From: Obscuribacter phosphatis_A
GTDB taxonomy: Bacteria > Cyanobacteriota > Vampirovibrionia > Obscuribacterales > Obscuribacteraceae
Assembly: GCA_017303615.1 (NCBI GenBank)
Contig: JAFLCK010000004.1
Location: 149,653-213,652, forward strand
DNA: 64,000 bases
Reading direction: 5' to 3'
The notes below the pieces were generated by a model. The model saw nothing but the letters and a program-made list of their open reading frames with translations, was not told the origin of the DNA and searched no databases. Position numbers and translations under genes: made by a program. How positions within the stretch are numbered: the stretch's first letter is position 1; every line of letters starts with the position of its first letter. This document shows, piece after piece, positions 36,136 through 44,965 of this stretch.

Positions 36136-37605
36136 CTAATGCTTGATCTCAAGATCGTAGGTCACTTTACTTTCACCATTTGCCGGCACTTTGACGGCAA
36201 ACTCAATGGTATGGCTGTCTTTTTTGGTGAATGGTTGACTGCTGTTCACTACTTTCCAATCACCATAGGCATGCTCAATAACAGTGACGGTTACTTCTTT
36301 CTCTTTATGGTTGCGCAGTGATATCTCAAAGCTTTGTTTGAGCAGGCGCTGCGAAATTTGTTGATAGTTGGTCTGTTTGCGCTCGCCGACAATGTCGAAA
36401 GCATCACCTATATAAAGACGCACTTTCTCATCTTTAGGGGTATGGTCGATAAGGTCCTCGCCCACAAACTGCATGGCGCCATCTTGATCTTTCTTATAGA
36501 CCCTCACCTTGCCCTTCGGCATTGGCATACCAAGATTATTGCCCTGGGTATTGGCTATCTCCAATTTGACATTGACTTTTTGCCCTTGACCATTCGCCTG
36601 CCGATAATGATTGACCGAACCAGATTCAAAAACAAAAAGTTTCTTCACCGGCACCGAGGCTGCATTAAAGAGTGTCAGTTGCTTGGTCTCGTTATTGTTT
36701 AGATCGGTCCGACCAGCCAAACTATAGAGATGATATTCAGCAAAACTCTGCTCGCTAAATTGCGGCGCCGCTGCACCTGCCATTGCTGACTTCATTAAGG
36801 CGAAGCCTCTAGGCATGGCATTTTGAGTCACCCTATGCACGTCTCCCGCCATAAGTTTGAGTGAAGCCTGCTTAAAGCTTGCGCCCGATTTATTGTCGAG
36901 AGTAACCCAACTAGTCAAATCGCAAGCCGTATCATCATTATTGGCCACGGCCACATAGTCGCATTTCCAATTCATACCTTGGGTCTGATAGCTAATTTCA
37001 GCACGATGCTCTCCACCTTTATCAGCCTGCAATTTCCATAGCAAAGACGGCTTGGCCACAAGACCACTAGGCAACTCAGCCAACTCAACTTCGCCGTTTG
37101 CACCAAGTACAATGCCAGATGGTGTCTTCAAAACAATAGCTTGCGATCTCTGCGAAATATTGCCATTGCTGTCCGATACTGTGACCAAGGGCGAATTCAG
37201 CAAAGTGCCGCTGACTTCGTGCATGCCGCCGCCGGAATATTGTCTGATCTTTATTTCTTTGCCTACCGACTTAGAGAGAATAGTCGAGACATCCATAAGA
37301 TCGTATTGATAGTTTTGCTCTCTGACCACCACCGAATTTGGTGCTGTCAAAGAAAGAAAACTGACAGAAGTAGGATCAATGGCGGCAGCGACATCATCAA
37401 ATCGGAGGTTATTAATGCCCTCTTTCAGCTCGACTTTTCTTATATCTTTGACTAATCCGAAATTCTGGTTATAGACAGTGATTGCCACACTCTCACCATC
37501 ATTAGCCTTGTCTTTGCCCTTTTCTTTGGCATCAATGGCAAGCGCCGACATCTGCACAAGAGGTACAAGACTGAGGGCTAGAAAGGCACTGGTGCTGAAT
37601 CTCAT
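36136..37605 (-). CDS. Secreted DUF4139-domain protein, copy B
   Basis: 489 residues with a signal peptide (AFLALSLVPLVQMSALA). It shares the full architecture of copy A; long identical blocks such as VRVYKKDQDGAMQFVGED and IDHTPKDEKVR show a tandem duplication. The main differences are the N-terminal Lys-rich linker (DAKEKGKDKAND) and the central loop (MPRGFALMKSAMAG in place of the Pro-rich stretch). The two genes are 15 bases apart and probably co-transcribed, copy B first. Export and duplication suggest two envelope subunits or a dosage effect. Confidence 0.82.
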   Translation of the reverse strand: MRFSTSAFLALSLVPLVQMSALAIDAKEKGKDKANDGESVAITVYNQNFGLVKDIRKVELKEGINNLRFDDVAAAIDPTSVSFLSLTAPNSVVVREQNYQYDLMDVSTILSKSVGKEIKIRQYSGGGMHEVSGTLLNSPLVTVSDSNGNISQRSQAIVLKTPSGIVLGANGEVELAELPSGLVAKPSLLWKLQADKGGEHRAEISYQTQGMNWKCDYVAVANNDDTACDLTSWVTLDNKSGASFKQASLKLMAGDVHRVTQNAMPRGFALMKSAMAGAAAPQFSEQSFAEYHLYSLAGRTDLNNNETKQLTLFNAASVPVKKLFVFESGSVNHYRQANGQGQKVNVKLEIANTQGNNLGMPMPKGKVRVYKKDQDGAMQFVGEDLIDHTPKDEKVRLYIGDAFDIVGERKQTNYQQISQRLLKQSFEISLRNHKEKEVTVTVIEHAYGDWKVVNSSQPFTKKDSHTIEFAVKVPANGESKVTYDLEIKH

Positions 37606-37654
37606 TTAACTGCTCCTATATAGTTTGATTTCGCTTAGTTTCGTTTCGCTTCGC

Positions 37655-38854
37655 TTAGTTCTTTAGGGTGCGGTCGAAGAAATTGAGGGCTAGATCGATA
37701 TTGGCGCCTTTTTCAATATCATGGCCAGCACTATCGAGTGGCACGAATTGCACCGGCGCTTGTCTTTGCGCTAAAGCCGCAGCAAATTTTTCGCTTTGAC
37801 TAAAAGGCACAATGTTGTCTTTACGTCCGTGCACAATCAAGATATTGGGACAAAGACCAGAAACATAAGACATGGGGCTGGCTTGATCAGCCAAGCTCTT
37901 TTTGTTGGCAGCTTGACCGCCCAATAAAAGACTCAAAGACGCCATCGGCGAGCTGGTATCCCAAGCTTGACCAGGAATCGTCTCGGTGGCTAAAGCGTAA
38001 AGATCTGTGGGACCGCAAAAATCACAAACAGCCTTGACGTCTCGGCTGTAAGTTTTATCACCACTTCCTATATCCAGCGAACCCACTTTAGCCGAGGCAC
38101 CCATCAAAGCTACCAGATGACCGCCGGCCGACGTGCCCCAAAGCCCGATACGACCGCCGTCGATACTAAACTTAGAAGCATTGGCCTTGATATAACGCAA
38201 AGCAGTGTTCAGGTCTTCCATCTGGGCGGGAAAAATTCCGCCCGGCTCTTGGGCTAGGCGGTAATTGACCGTGGCAACAGCAAAGCCTCTCTTTACGGCA
38301 GCCCCCAACCAAGTTGGTCTAGCAGCCGGTCGATTGGTCCAACCACCGCCGTGCACATAAATAATGAGGGGGAAATTGCTGCCGCTCTCAGGAGTGTAGA
38401 GACTCATTTGATGAGCAAGATCCAACTTGCCGGGCTCATAGCTAAAGTTCTCCAGGCGTTTCATCTTGACGCCGTTCAAACGAGTTAGAACCTGCGCCGG
38501 CAGACGGTCCTTGATTGACTCAGGCAGCCTAGCATTAACCTTATCAAGCAAGGCTTGTGTGTTGCCGATATTGAGATTGCCGCCTTGTTTAGACACCTGC
38601 CTATCGATTTCTTTCTTGATTTTCTCTTGCAGATTGTCAGGGACTTTGCCTTTCAGCTTACTGAACACCGAGCCGGCTGCCCGGTCAAGCAGAGCATCAA
38701 GCCCAGAAGAGTTGCCAGAGGCATTGTTTACGGTGCTCCCAAGCGCAGAGCTGGTTGAGTTCTGAGCTTCTGCCGGCAAGGCCAAAACTAAAGTTGTCAA
38801 AAGTGACAGCAAAACCATCTTTCTGCAAGACGGTAAAGCAGACTGAAAAACCAT
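37655..38854 (-). CDS. Secreted alpha/beta-hydrolase (esterase/lipase-like)
   Basis: 399 residues from ATG 38854, chosen because GGGG lies 8 bases upstream and the signal peptide (KMVLLSLLTTLVLALPAEA) then sits normally. A helical stretch (about 30-120) rich in Lys/Leu precedes the hydrolase domain, which has the oxyanion motif IYVHGGGWTN, the nucleophile elbow GTSAGGH, an Asp in HGRKDNIVPF and the His in SAGHD. These features place it with the BD-FAE/acetyl-esterase (HSL-like) group. It may act on acetylated polysaccharides or lipids outside the cytoplasm; the substrate is unknown. Confidence 0.88.
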   Translation of the reverse strand: MVFQSALPSCRKMVLLSLLTTLVLALPAEAQNSTSSALGSTVNNASGNSSGLDALLDRAAGSVFSKLKGKVPDNLQEKIKKEIDRQVSKQGGNLNIGNTQALLDKVNARLPESIKDRLPAQVLTRLNGVKMKRLENFSYEPGKLDLAHQMSLYTPESGSNFPLIIYVHGGGWTNRPAARPTWLGAAVKRGFAVATVNYRLAQEPGGIFPAQMEDLNTALRYIKANASKFSIDGGRIGLWGTSAGGHLVALMGASAKVGSLDIGSGDKTYSRDVKAVCDFCGPTDLYALATETIPGQAWDTSSPMASLSLLLGGQAANKKSLADQASPMSYVSGLCPNILIVHGRKDNIVPFSQSEKFAAALAQRQAPVQFVPLDSAGHDIEKGANIDLALNFFDRTLKN

Positions 38855-38964
38855 TGAAAATACCCCGGAGCAATATTGACCCACAAGTGAAGGTATATTC
38901 TACGAGCCTTGACAAGCGATTAGCTCATATTTACAAAAACGCCGATTTGAGTACAATCCATAAG

Positions 38965-40191
38965 ATGATTAAAGCAAATAAGACCGCTATTTTGTTGATT
39001 GCGCTTGCCCTTTGGCAAGTTAATAACCTGCCGCCTTCAATTGCCGCAAAAAAACAAGCAAACAGCGAGCGCTCTCACCACAAGAAAACTCTGTCCGACT
39101 GGAACTTTCTCACTAAGTATGGCGGACGCTCGACAAACGAACTAATACGCGACAAAAGTTTTGTCTCTCTATTAAAGGCAATTGCGCCGGAACACAATAA
39201 TCTGGTGGAATCAGGCTCTAGCTTGGTAGATAGCGCCTTCGACCGAATGGGTGGACCACCCGATTCAATCAAGATAATTGAAAACCGTTATGTGATTGTT
39301 TCGGCATCGATGAATAATTTTGCCCCGGCAAAATGTTTATTGCTTTGCGATATAGCCGGCAAAAAGGGGCTGATTGCTCTTACCGACGGCGAAGAATGGC
39401 CTTCACTTTATCTGATCTCAAAGCAGTACGACGCCATCGCTGACTGCCCTCAACTCTTCCAAGCCGAACTTAACGACTGGCTCAATCGAGAGCGGGTGCC
39501 GCTTTTAAGCAGGGTCTATGTCTCGAAAAAAGGCGTCGGCAAACGCGAAGAATTCGATAAACTAAACTCACTTTCAAAATTGATTGAAAGACAACCTGAC
39601 TACAAACTTTACGAAAGACGGGCTGATTTGCTCGCCGAAAGCGGAAAGTTGCGCGAGTCGATTAAAGACTATGACAAAGTTATTGAACTTTGTCCGGCCG
39701 ACAATAAATTGACTCTCAGTCGCGCCTATGCCGCCCGAGCAACAGCACTAAAAGCTGACAATAAATTACAAGAGGCGCTTAGCGATCTCGATCAGGCAAT
39801 TAAGCTCAACCCATGTACTTATGAAGCCGCCTCTTACTTTGCTCGCAGAGGCATGATCTATGAACTGCTCAACGATAAGGAAAGAGCGCTTAGCGACTTC
39901 GATGCAGCCATCAAAGCAAATAAAGGTTATCCGGGCTATTTGCAAAGAGCGCTATTTTTCCATCGCCTCAATCAGAACGATAAGGCTATGGAAGACTTGA
40001 ATGAAGAGCTAAAAAAATGCGGCTCTTATCTTAAGCCGAAAATTTTGCGCACTAAAGCTGAGATACTTGTCTGTCAAGACAAGCTAAATGAAGGTCTGCA
40101 AGCCATAGATCAAGCAATCAAGCTGGAACCGTCATCTAAAGAAGCGCTCTTGCTGGAGAAGCAAATAAAGAAAAGACTCAATTCTAAATAG
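38965..40191 (+). CDS. TPR-repeat protein with signal peptide
   Basis: 408 residues from ATG 38965, which gives a signal/anchor sequence (KTAILLIALALWQVNNLPPSIA); the frame is open further upstream but would overlap the divergent esterase. The N-terminal half (about 40-220) is not recognised. The C-terminal half carries at least four TPR motifs, for example DYDKVIELCP, DLDQAIKLNP, DFDAAIKANK and AIDQAIKLEP. Such proteins mediate protein-protein contacts in the periplasm. No partner is evident; lpxC overlaps its end on the other strand. Confidence 0.75.
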   Translation: MIKANKTAILLIALALWQVNNLPPSIAAKKQANSERSHHKKTLSDWNFLTKYGGRSTNELIRDKSFVSLLKAIAPEHNNLVESGSSLVDSAFDRMGGPPDSIKIIENRYVIVSASMNNFAPAKCLLLCDIAGKKGLIALTDGEEWPSLYLISKQYDAIADCPQLFQAELNDWLNRERVPLLSRVYVSKKGVGKREEFDKLNSLSKLIERQPDYKLYERRADLLAESGKLRESIKDYDKVIELCPADNKLTLSRAYAARATALKADNKLQEALSDLDQAIKLNPCTYEAASYFARRGMIYELLNDKERALSDFDAAIKANKGYPGYLQRALFFHRLNQNDKAMEDLNEELKKCGSYLKPKILRTKAEILVCQDKLNEGLQAIDQAIKLEPSSKEALLLEKQIKKRLNSK

Positions 40192-41014
40192 AGAGAGATT
40201 TTCTAAGCTTGCCGGCGATATCGACGTCCATCTCATGACCGCCTTTGATGCTAATGAAGCGGGCTTTGATACGCAGTGGGTTTACTCCCACCAAGGCCAG
40301 ATCGCCAATTAGATCGAGCAGTTTATGACGCACTGGTTCGTCAGGATGCTTGAGCGGCATCGTAAAGCCGTCATCGGTCAAACTGACCACATCTTTATCG
40401 AGACCCAACATCTTATGCTCTTGCAACATGCCGAAAGTGCGGTTCTCATAAATGTCTTTGATGTCTCGACTGCTGTCCCAACTCTGCCATTTCTGACCAA
40501 TGAGAGGATGCTTCCAATCCATCAGGTAAGTGACCGAGAACTTCTCAGCCGGTATGGCAATAAGACTTCTATCGCCTCTCTCTACAGTAATCGTCTCCTT
40601 TAACTCCAGATCAGCCGACACTGCACCTCTGGCGATACCACTGGCTTCAAAGAGACGAATCCAAAACTCAGAGCTTCCATCTCCCAAAGGCATCTCGGGA
40701 CCATCTACGTAGACATAAGCATCATCTAGCCCCCAAAGCACAGCCGCGCATAGAAAATGCTCGACGATGCAAAGTCTGATGCGGTCGACACCCAGTACCA
40801 CGTTGCGCAAAGTATTGACGACCATGTCAGCCCGAGCCGGCACCTTTACCACATCACCCTGGCCATCGGGCAAGAGAAAAACTATACCGGTGCCTTTAGC
40901 AGCGCCGAAAATCTCGACTAAAACTTCCTGCTTAGAGGTCAGACCAGGTCCCTCAAAACTAGCCAGTCTATCTCCCAGGTCAAGCTTTTTTCTCAAATCT
41001 TCGGCAACTGCCAT
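40184..41014 (-). CDS. lpxC: UDP-3-O-acyl-GlcNAc deacetylase
   Basis: Zinc amidase for the committed step of lipid A synthesis. 276 residues, slightly shorter than E. coli LpxC (305). Zinc ligands and catalytic residues are present: H86 in VEHFLCA, H230 and D234 in HKLLDLIGDL and H260 in KGGHEMD. The early GLHTG motif of the family appears as GLTSK, so the N-terminal domain is divergent. GGAG precedes the ATG. It lies 25 bases after lpxD. Confidence 0.92.
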   Translation of the reverse strand: MAVAEDLRKKLDLGDRLASFEGPGLTSKQEVLVEIFGAAKGTGIVFLLPDGQGDVVKVPARADMVVNTLRNVVLGVDRIRLCIVEHFLCAAVLWGLDDAYVYVDGPEMPLGDGSSEFWIRLFEASGIARGAVSADLELKETITVERGDRSLIAIPAEKFSVTYLMDWKHPLIGQKWQSWDSSRDIKDIYENRTFGMLQEHKMLGLDKDVVSLTDDGFTMPLKHPDEPVRHKLLDLIGDLALVGVNPLRIKARFISIKGGHEMDVDIAGKLRKSLSI

Positions 41015-41039
41015 GACATTTCTCCGTTTCTTTTTTATC

Positions 41040-42167
41040 TTATTTGGTGGCCACTTGCTTCTCTAAAATCTGCTGCTCAAGCAAAGCCAAACGCTTTTTC
41101 AGATCTTTCACATCATCAAGAACTCTAGGCATGCGCTTTACTGCCGCCACCTGACCAAAGAAATCACGGGCGTTCACAGCCGGCACACCGGCGTGTATCT
41201 CACCAGATGCGATATCGCGCATGGCGCCGGAGCCCCCGACCAAAACGGCATCAGATGACATGGTGACATGATCAGAAAGGCTTGAGCTGCCCGCCACCAC
41301 CGAGCGATCACCGATATTGCAAGAACCACCGATGGCGGCATTACCGATAATCATTACTTCCCGGCCGATTCTATTATTGTGTGCCACCATGACCAAATTA
41401 TCGATCTTGGTTCCGGCACCAACTACGGTGGAGCCCATAGTAGCTCTATCAATGGTGGCATAAGAACCGATCTCGACATCATCGTCGAGCACCACATTGC
41501 CAATCTGGGGAATCTTCAAGAGTGGGTTCGGCTCGCTAGATAGATTCTTTTCTCCGCGCTTGCTTTTCTCAAGGTTGGACTCATTGGCTGTGACATAACC
41601 AAAGCCGTCGGCGCCGATGCCGGCACCTTGCTGCAAAATGACTCGATTACCAATTTTGCAATAATCGGCAATCAAACAAGCCGGATGAATGAGACAGTCT
41701 TCGCCGATGGTCACCTCTCCGCCGATAACAGTGTGCGACATGACGATTGTGCGAGCGCCAACTTTAGACTTGGGTCCGATCACTACATAAGGACCAATGG
41801 CGGCGCTTTCAGAAACCTCGGCGCTCTCATCGATTACGGCAGTGGGATGAATACCGACCGGCGGTGTATAGCGCTTTGGCTGCAGAGCGGTGAGCACTCT
41901 TTGAATAGCAAGGTTAGGTCTGTCGACTAAAACCATATTGCGATCGGGGTGCATTTTTTCAGCACCAGTTGGTGCAATTATGGCTTTGGCCTTGCAACTG
42001 CCCAGGTCTTTGATCAATTTCTCGTCATAGACAAAGGCGAGATCATCTTCACCGGCATGCAGAGGTGAAGGAGAAACAGTCGAAACTTTGACACTTCCAT
42101 CACCATGAACACGTCCGCCGATAAGCTGAGCGATCATGGCTATGGGCATTTCCTGGGGCAGTCGCAT
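41040..42167 (-). CDS. lpxD: UDP-3-O-acylglucosamine N-acyltransferase
   Basis: Adds the second acyl chain in lipid A synthesis, downstream of LpxC. 375 residues: an N-terminal uridine-binding domain (IAQLIGGRVHGDGSVKV), a left-handed parallel beta-helix of hexapeptide repeats (about 105-330: VIGPKSKVGA, EIGSYATIDRA), the catalytic His in MVAHNNRIG and a C-terminal coiled coil. A clear AGGAGG precedes the ATG. Gene order bamA-skp-lpxD-lpxC is the usual outer-membrane cluster, here without fabZ or lpxA. Confidence 0.95.
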   Translation of the reverse strand: MRLPQEMPIAMIAQLIGGRVHGDGSVKVSTVSPSPLHAGEDDLAFVYDEKLIKDLGSCKAKAIIAPTGAEKMHPDRNMVLVDRPNLAIQRVLTALQPKRYTPPVGIHPTAVIDESAEVSESAAIGPYVVIGPKSKVGARTIVMSHTVIGGEVTIGEDCLIHPACLIADYCKIGNRVILQQGAGIGADGFGYVTANESNLEKSKRGEKNLSSEPNPLLKIPQIGNVVLDDDVEIGSYATIDRATMGSTVVGAGTKIDNLVMVAHNNRIGREVMIIGNAAIGGSCNIGDRSVVAGSSSLSDHVTMSSDAVLVGGSGAMRDIASGEIHAGVPAVNARDFFGQVAAVKRMPRVLDDVKDLKKRLALLEQQILEKQVATK

Positions 42168-42246
42168 AAGACCTCCTGAATTTCAGATTTAAGAAAAAGG
42201 ACTCACGCGAACGCAAGCCCTTTCGTTGATTTAAACCAGTTACTGG

Positions 42247-42753
42247 TTATTTGCTTGCGGGGGTAGCAGCCGGAGCGGTGCTGACCTGAGCCAGACGCTT
42301 GACTACACCTTCGGTGATGTCGGTTCCGCCAAGCAGAACAGCACCTTTCATGAACACTGTTTCGAGCTTACGGCTTTCAGCTTCAGCCTTGATAGCCGAA
42401 TCGATGTCGGTCTCAAGTGAAGTTTCGAGCGACTGAGCACGGGTCTGAGCCTTCTTGTACTCTTCGTCGATTCTGCTCTGCAGTTTCTTCTGCAAACCTT
42501 CCAGTTCAGCCTGGGGCTTTTTGGCTAGCTTGGCTTCTTCGTATTGTTTATTCGATTCTTCCAAGAGCTTTCTGACAGAATCTTCAACTCTCTTGAGTTC
42601 ATCAGCAGCTTTCTGAGCTTTTCCAAAGCTAGTGATGACCTTTTCACGATCGACTACGCCTATAGCCGATTTAGAAGCATTTTGAGCCATGGCAGGCATT
42701 GCCAAGAAGGCGAGAGCCAAGGCGGAAGCAAAACTTTTCTGAACGTATTGCAT
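42247..42753 (-). CDS. Skp/OmpH-like periplasmic chaperone
   Basis: 168 residues. ATG 42753 is chosen over upstream in-frame codons because GGAGAG lies 5 bases before it and a signal peptide (SFASALALAFLAMPAMAQ) follows directly. The mature part starts IGVVDREKVITSFGKA, then a long Lys/Glu/Gln-rich coiled coil (about 45-130), as in Skp, which holds unfolded outer-membrane proteins for BamA. Placed between bamA and lpxD as expected. A short palindrome AACCAGTTACTGGTT covers the stop codon. Confidence 0.85.
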   Translation of the reverse strand: MQYVQKSFASALALAFLAMPAMAQNASKSAIGVVDREKVITSFGKAQKAADELKRVEDSVRKLLEESNKQYEEAKLAKKPQAELEGLQKKLQSRIDEEYKKAQTRAQSLETSLETDIDSAIKAEAESRKLETVFMKGAVLLGGTDITEGVVKRLAQVSTAPAATPASK

Positions 42754-42848
42754 TCTTCTCTCCAAAGAACTAATCAAAACACACAACTGCGTCTTGGGGC
42801 AGTTTACACCATTTGCAAAGCTCGCTGCCTGAAATCCAGACAAGCTAT

Positions 42849-44846
42849 TTAAAACTTCTCACCAAAGCCTATGGTCAGCCTTGGAACATTACGACCGAGG
42901 ACAGAAGAGATAATTGGTAGACCGTAATCGATACGCACCAGACCAACCATGGGCATATTCACCCGCAAGCCCAGTCCAACTGAAGCCCCCATACTATTGC
43001 GTGATAGCAAACTATTGGTGATGCCGTTACCCATAACCTGTCCAAAATCGGCAAAGGCAACAGCTTTGACGTTCTTCTTAACAGCTCTAAAGACAGCATT
43101 TGTTTCAGGCAGCGGTATCTTTGAGCGAACTTCAGCGGTGGCCATGAGCATGCCGGCGCCTGTACCCAAGTCAGAGAAAGCTCGGTAGCCACGCACACCA
43201 TTCCATCCACCCAAGCGGTACTGGGCAAATTGGGGCAAGCCGCCGACAGATGTACCGCCTTGAGCATTCAGTGCAAGAGTGACACCCTTGCCGAGCGATT
43301 TGTAAGTGGAAGCACTGGCACCAGCCTTGAGAAAACCACCCGAGAAGCCGGCGGAAGGACTAGCCGAAAGCTTGATGAAACTGCCTTTGCTGGCATCGAT
43401 GGCGCTGTCTCTAGTATCTCTTGTGATGGAAGGATTAACCGTAAGATAGGCGCCACCCTTCAGTTGGTTATTGCGATATTGCTCAGCCAACTGTCCAGCC
43501 TGCAGCGAGTTGGCAGCCAAACCTGTTTCAAGAGCACGACTGGTCATACTGGTGAGAATACTTTGGTTTTCGGCAATATTAGCCATATTGCGCAAAGTAG
43601 TCTGTTCGCCAATCAAGCCTAGATTAGCCGACCAAGCGCCTTTGAGCGGCTTGCTGAAAACCACGCTGGCACCCAATGTACGCTGCATGGCCTGGTCGAT
43701 AAACATTGAACCCATGTTGCGACCAAAGCCAGTCACAGCCATAGATGTATTGGTTCCCTTCAAGTTAGGTTCAATAAAGGAAGCTTCTAGGTTATAGGTG
43801 CGTCCGGTCGGCATAAATGTTGTACCGGCGTTATTAATCGAGTTGCTCATGCTGTTCAGCGTGCCTGAGCCAATCTGCGAACTCAAACTGATAACCTGAC
43901 CACGCCCTCTAAAGTTGCCATCAGAAAAGCTCATCGAACCGAAAGGACCAGCCACAGAGTCGACACCACCGCCGACACCGACTGAGGCGGTGCGCTTTTC
44001 GTCCACTTCGATCTTGAGGGTATATTTGTCTGGATTAGTCGCCGAGGGCACAACTGAGCGGCGTATATCTTGGAAATAACCGTTGCCGTAGAGTTTACGT
44101 AGATCAGCGGTTAACTGTTTTTCGTTATAGACTTCGCCTGGTTTGAGCTTGATGGCATTCTTGATGATAAAGTCTTTAGTCTTTTTATTGCCGCCGATTT
44201 CGATACTATCAAGCGAACCCTCAGAGATCTCCAGTTCCACTGAGCCATCGGGATCATCTTTGACACCGGTCACTTTGGCTAGAACAAAACCTTTCTCATG
44301 ATAAGCCTGCTCCACTTTTTCGATAGCGGCTGAAAGAGCATTGATATTTTGCGGTTTACCAAGCTGATCGTTGAAGAGTTTGCTTATCTCCTCAGTGGAT
44401 ATCGCCTGGTTGCCCTTGATTGAAAACTGAGTAATCGGTGCATTTTCCTGCACGCGAATTTTGAGCAAAATGCCAGAGCCGGTCAACTCTGGATTGACCT
44501 GCAAAGATTGATCATCAAAATGACCGAGACCGTTTATCGCTTTCAGATCTTCCATGACCTGATCGCGGTCGAATTTATCGCCCTTGCGTGTCTTCACCAC
44601 ACTGGTGATGTCTTCAGTGGGAATGAGACGATTGCCTTCAATCCTTACTTCATCGACCAGATACTGCCCTTCTGCCTGGGCAGGCAAAGCCAAAGCGAGC
44701 GAGCTGTGCACCGCAAGTAGTATCAAAAGCAGACCAGTCCTCCGACCTGCTTTTGCCTGTTTCAAATTTGTCTTGCCGCTGATAAACAAATCAAAGCTCG
44801 ATAGATGCGAACCCGTCAATTTTAGCACGACGAAAGAGCATGCCAA
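42849..44846 (-). CDS. bamA: BamA/Omp85-family outer-membrane assembly protein
   Basis: Central barrel of the machinery that inserts outer-membrane proteins. 665 residues with a signal peptide (GLLLILLAVHSSLALALPAQA), three POTRA domains (about 60-290: VDEVRIEGNRLIPTEDI, ITQFSIKGNQAISTEEI, LDSIEIGGNKKTKDFII) and a 16-strand barrel with GGWNGVRGY and the C-terminal signature ending in Phe (IGFGEKF). Three POTRAs match the cyanobacterial type rather than five in E. coli. The start is uncertain: TTG 44846, with GTG and TTG alternatives shortly after. Confidence 0.93.
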   Translation of the reverse strand: MACSFVVLKLTGSHLSSFDLFISGKTNLKQAKAGRRTGLLLILLAVHSSLALALPAQAEGQYLVDEVRIEGNRLIPTEDITSVVKTRKGDKFDRDQVMEDLKAINGLGHFDDQSLQVNPELTGSGILLKIRVQENAPITQFSIKGNQAISTEEISKLFNDQLGKPQNINALSAAIEKVEQAYHEKGFVLAKVTGVKDDPDGSVELEISEGSLDSIEIGGNKKTKDFIIKNAIKLKPGEVYNEKQLTADLRKLYGNGYFQDIRRSVVPSATNPDKYTLKIEVDEKRTASVGVGGGVDSVAGPFGSMSFSDGNFRGRGQVISLSSQIGSGTLNSMSNSINNAGTTFMPTGRTYNLEASFIEPNLKGTNTSMAVTGFGRNMGSMFIDQAMQRTLGASVVFSKPLKGAWSANLGLIGEQTTLRNMANIAENQSILTSMTSRALETGLAANSLQAGQLAEQYRNNQLKGGAYLTVNPSITRDTRDSAIDASKGSFIKLSASPSAGFSGGFLKAGASASTYKSLGKGVTLALNAQGGTSVGGLPQFAQYRLGGWNGVRGYRAFSDLGTGAGMLMATAEVRSKIPLPETNAVFRAVKKNVKAVAFADFGQVMGNGITNSLLSRNSMGASVGLGLRVNMPMVGLVRIDYGLPIISSVLGRNVPRLTIGFGEKF

Positions 44847-44887
44847 GATGTTTCTTGAAGGGATGCAACCTTAGCTGAAATTTATAA

Positions 44888-44917
44888 AAAGGGAGCCGCC
44901 CGTAGGCAACTCCCTTT
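44888..44917 (-). terminator. Rho-independent terminator after the aldehyde dehydrogenase gene
   Basis: The perfect 8-bp stem AAAGGGAG/CTCCCTTT encloses a 14-base loop that can pair further (GCC/GGC). Read on the minus strand it is followed directly by TTTTTATAAA. It is 49 bases downstream of the ALDH stop codon. Confidence 0.8.
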
Positions 44918-44965
44918 CATTTTCTTAACTGACACTAATCAGTTGGCTCTGCATTTTCATGCAGG

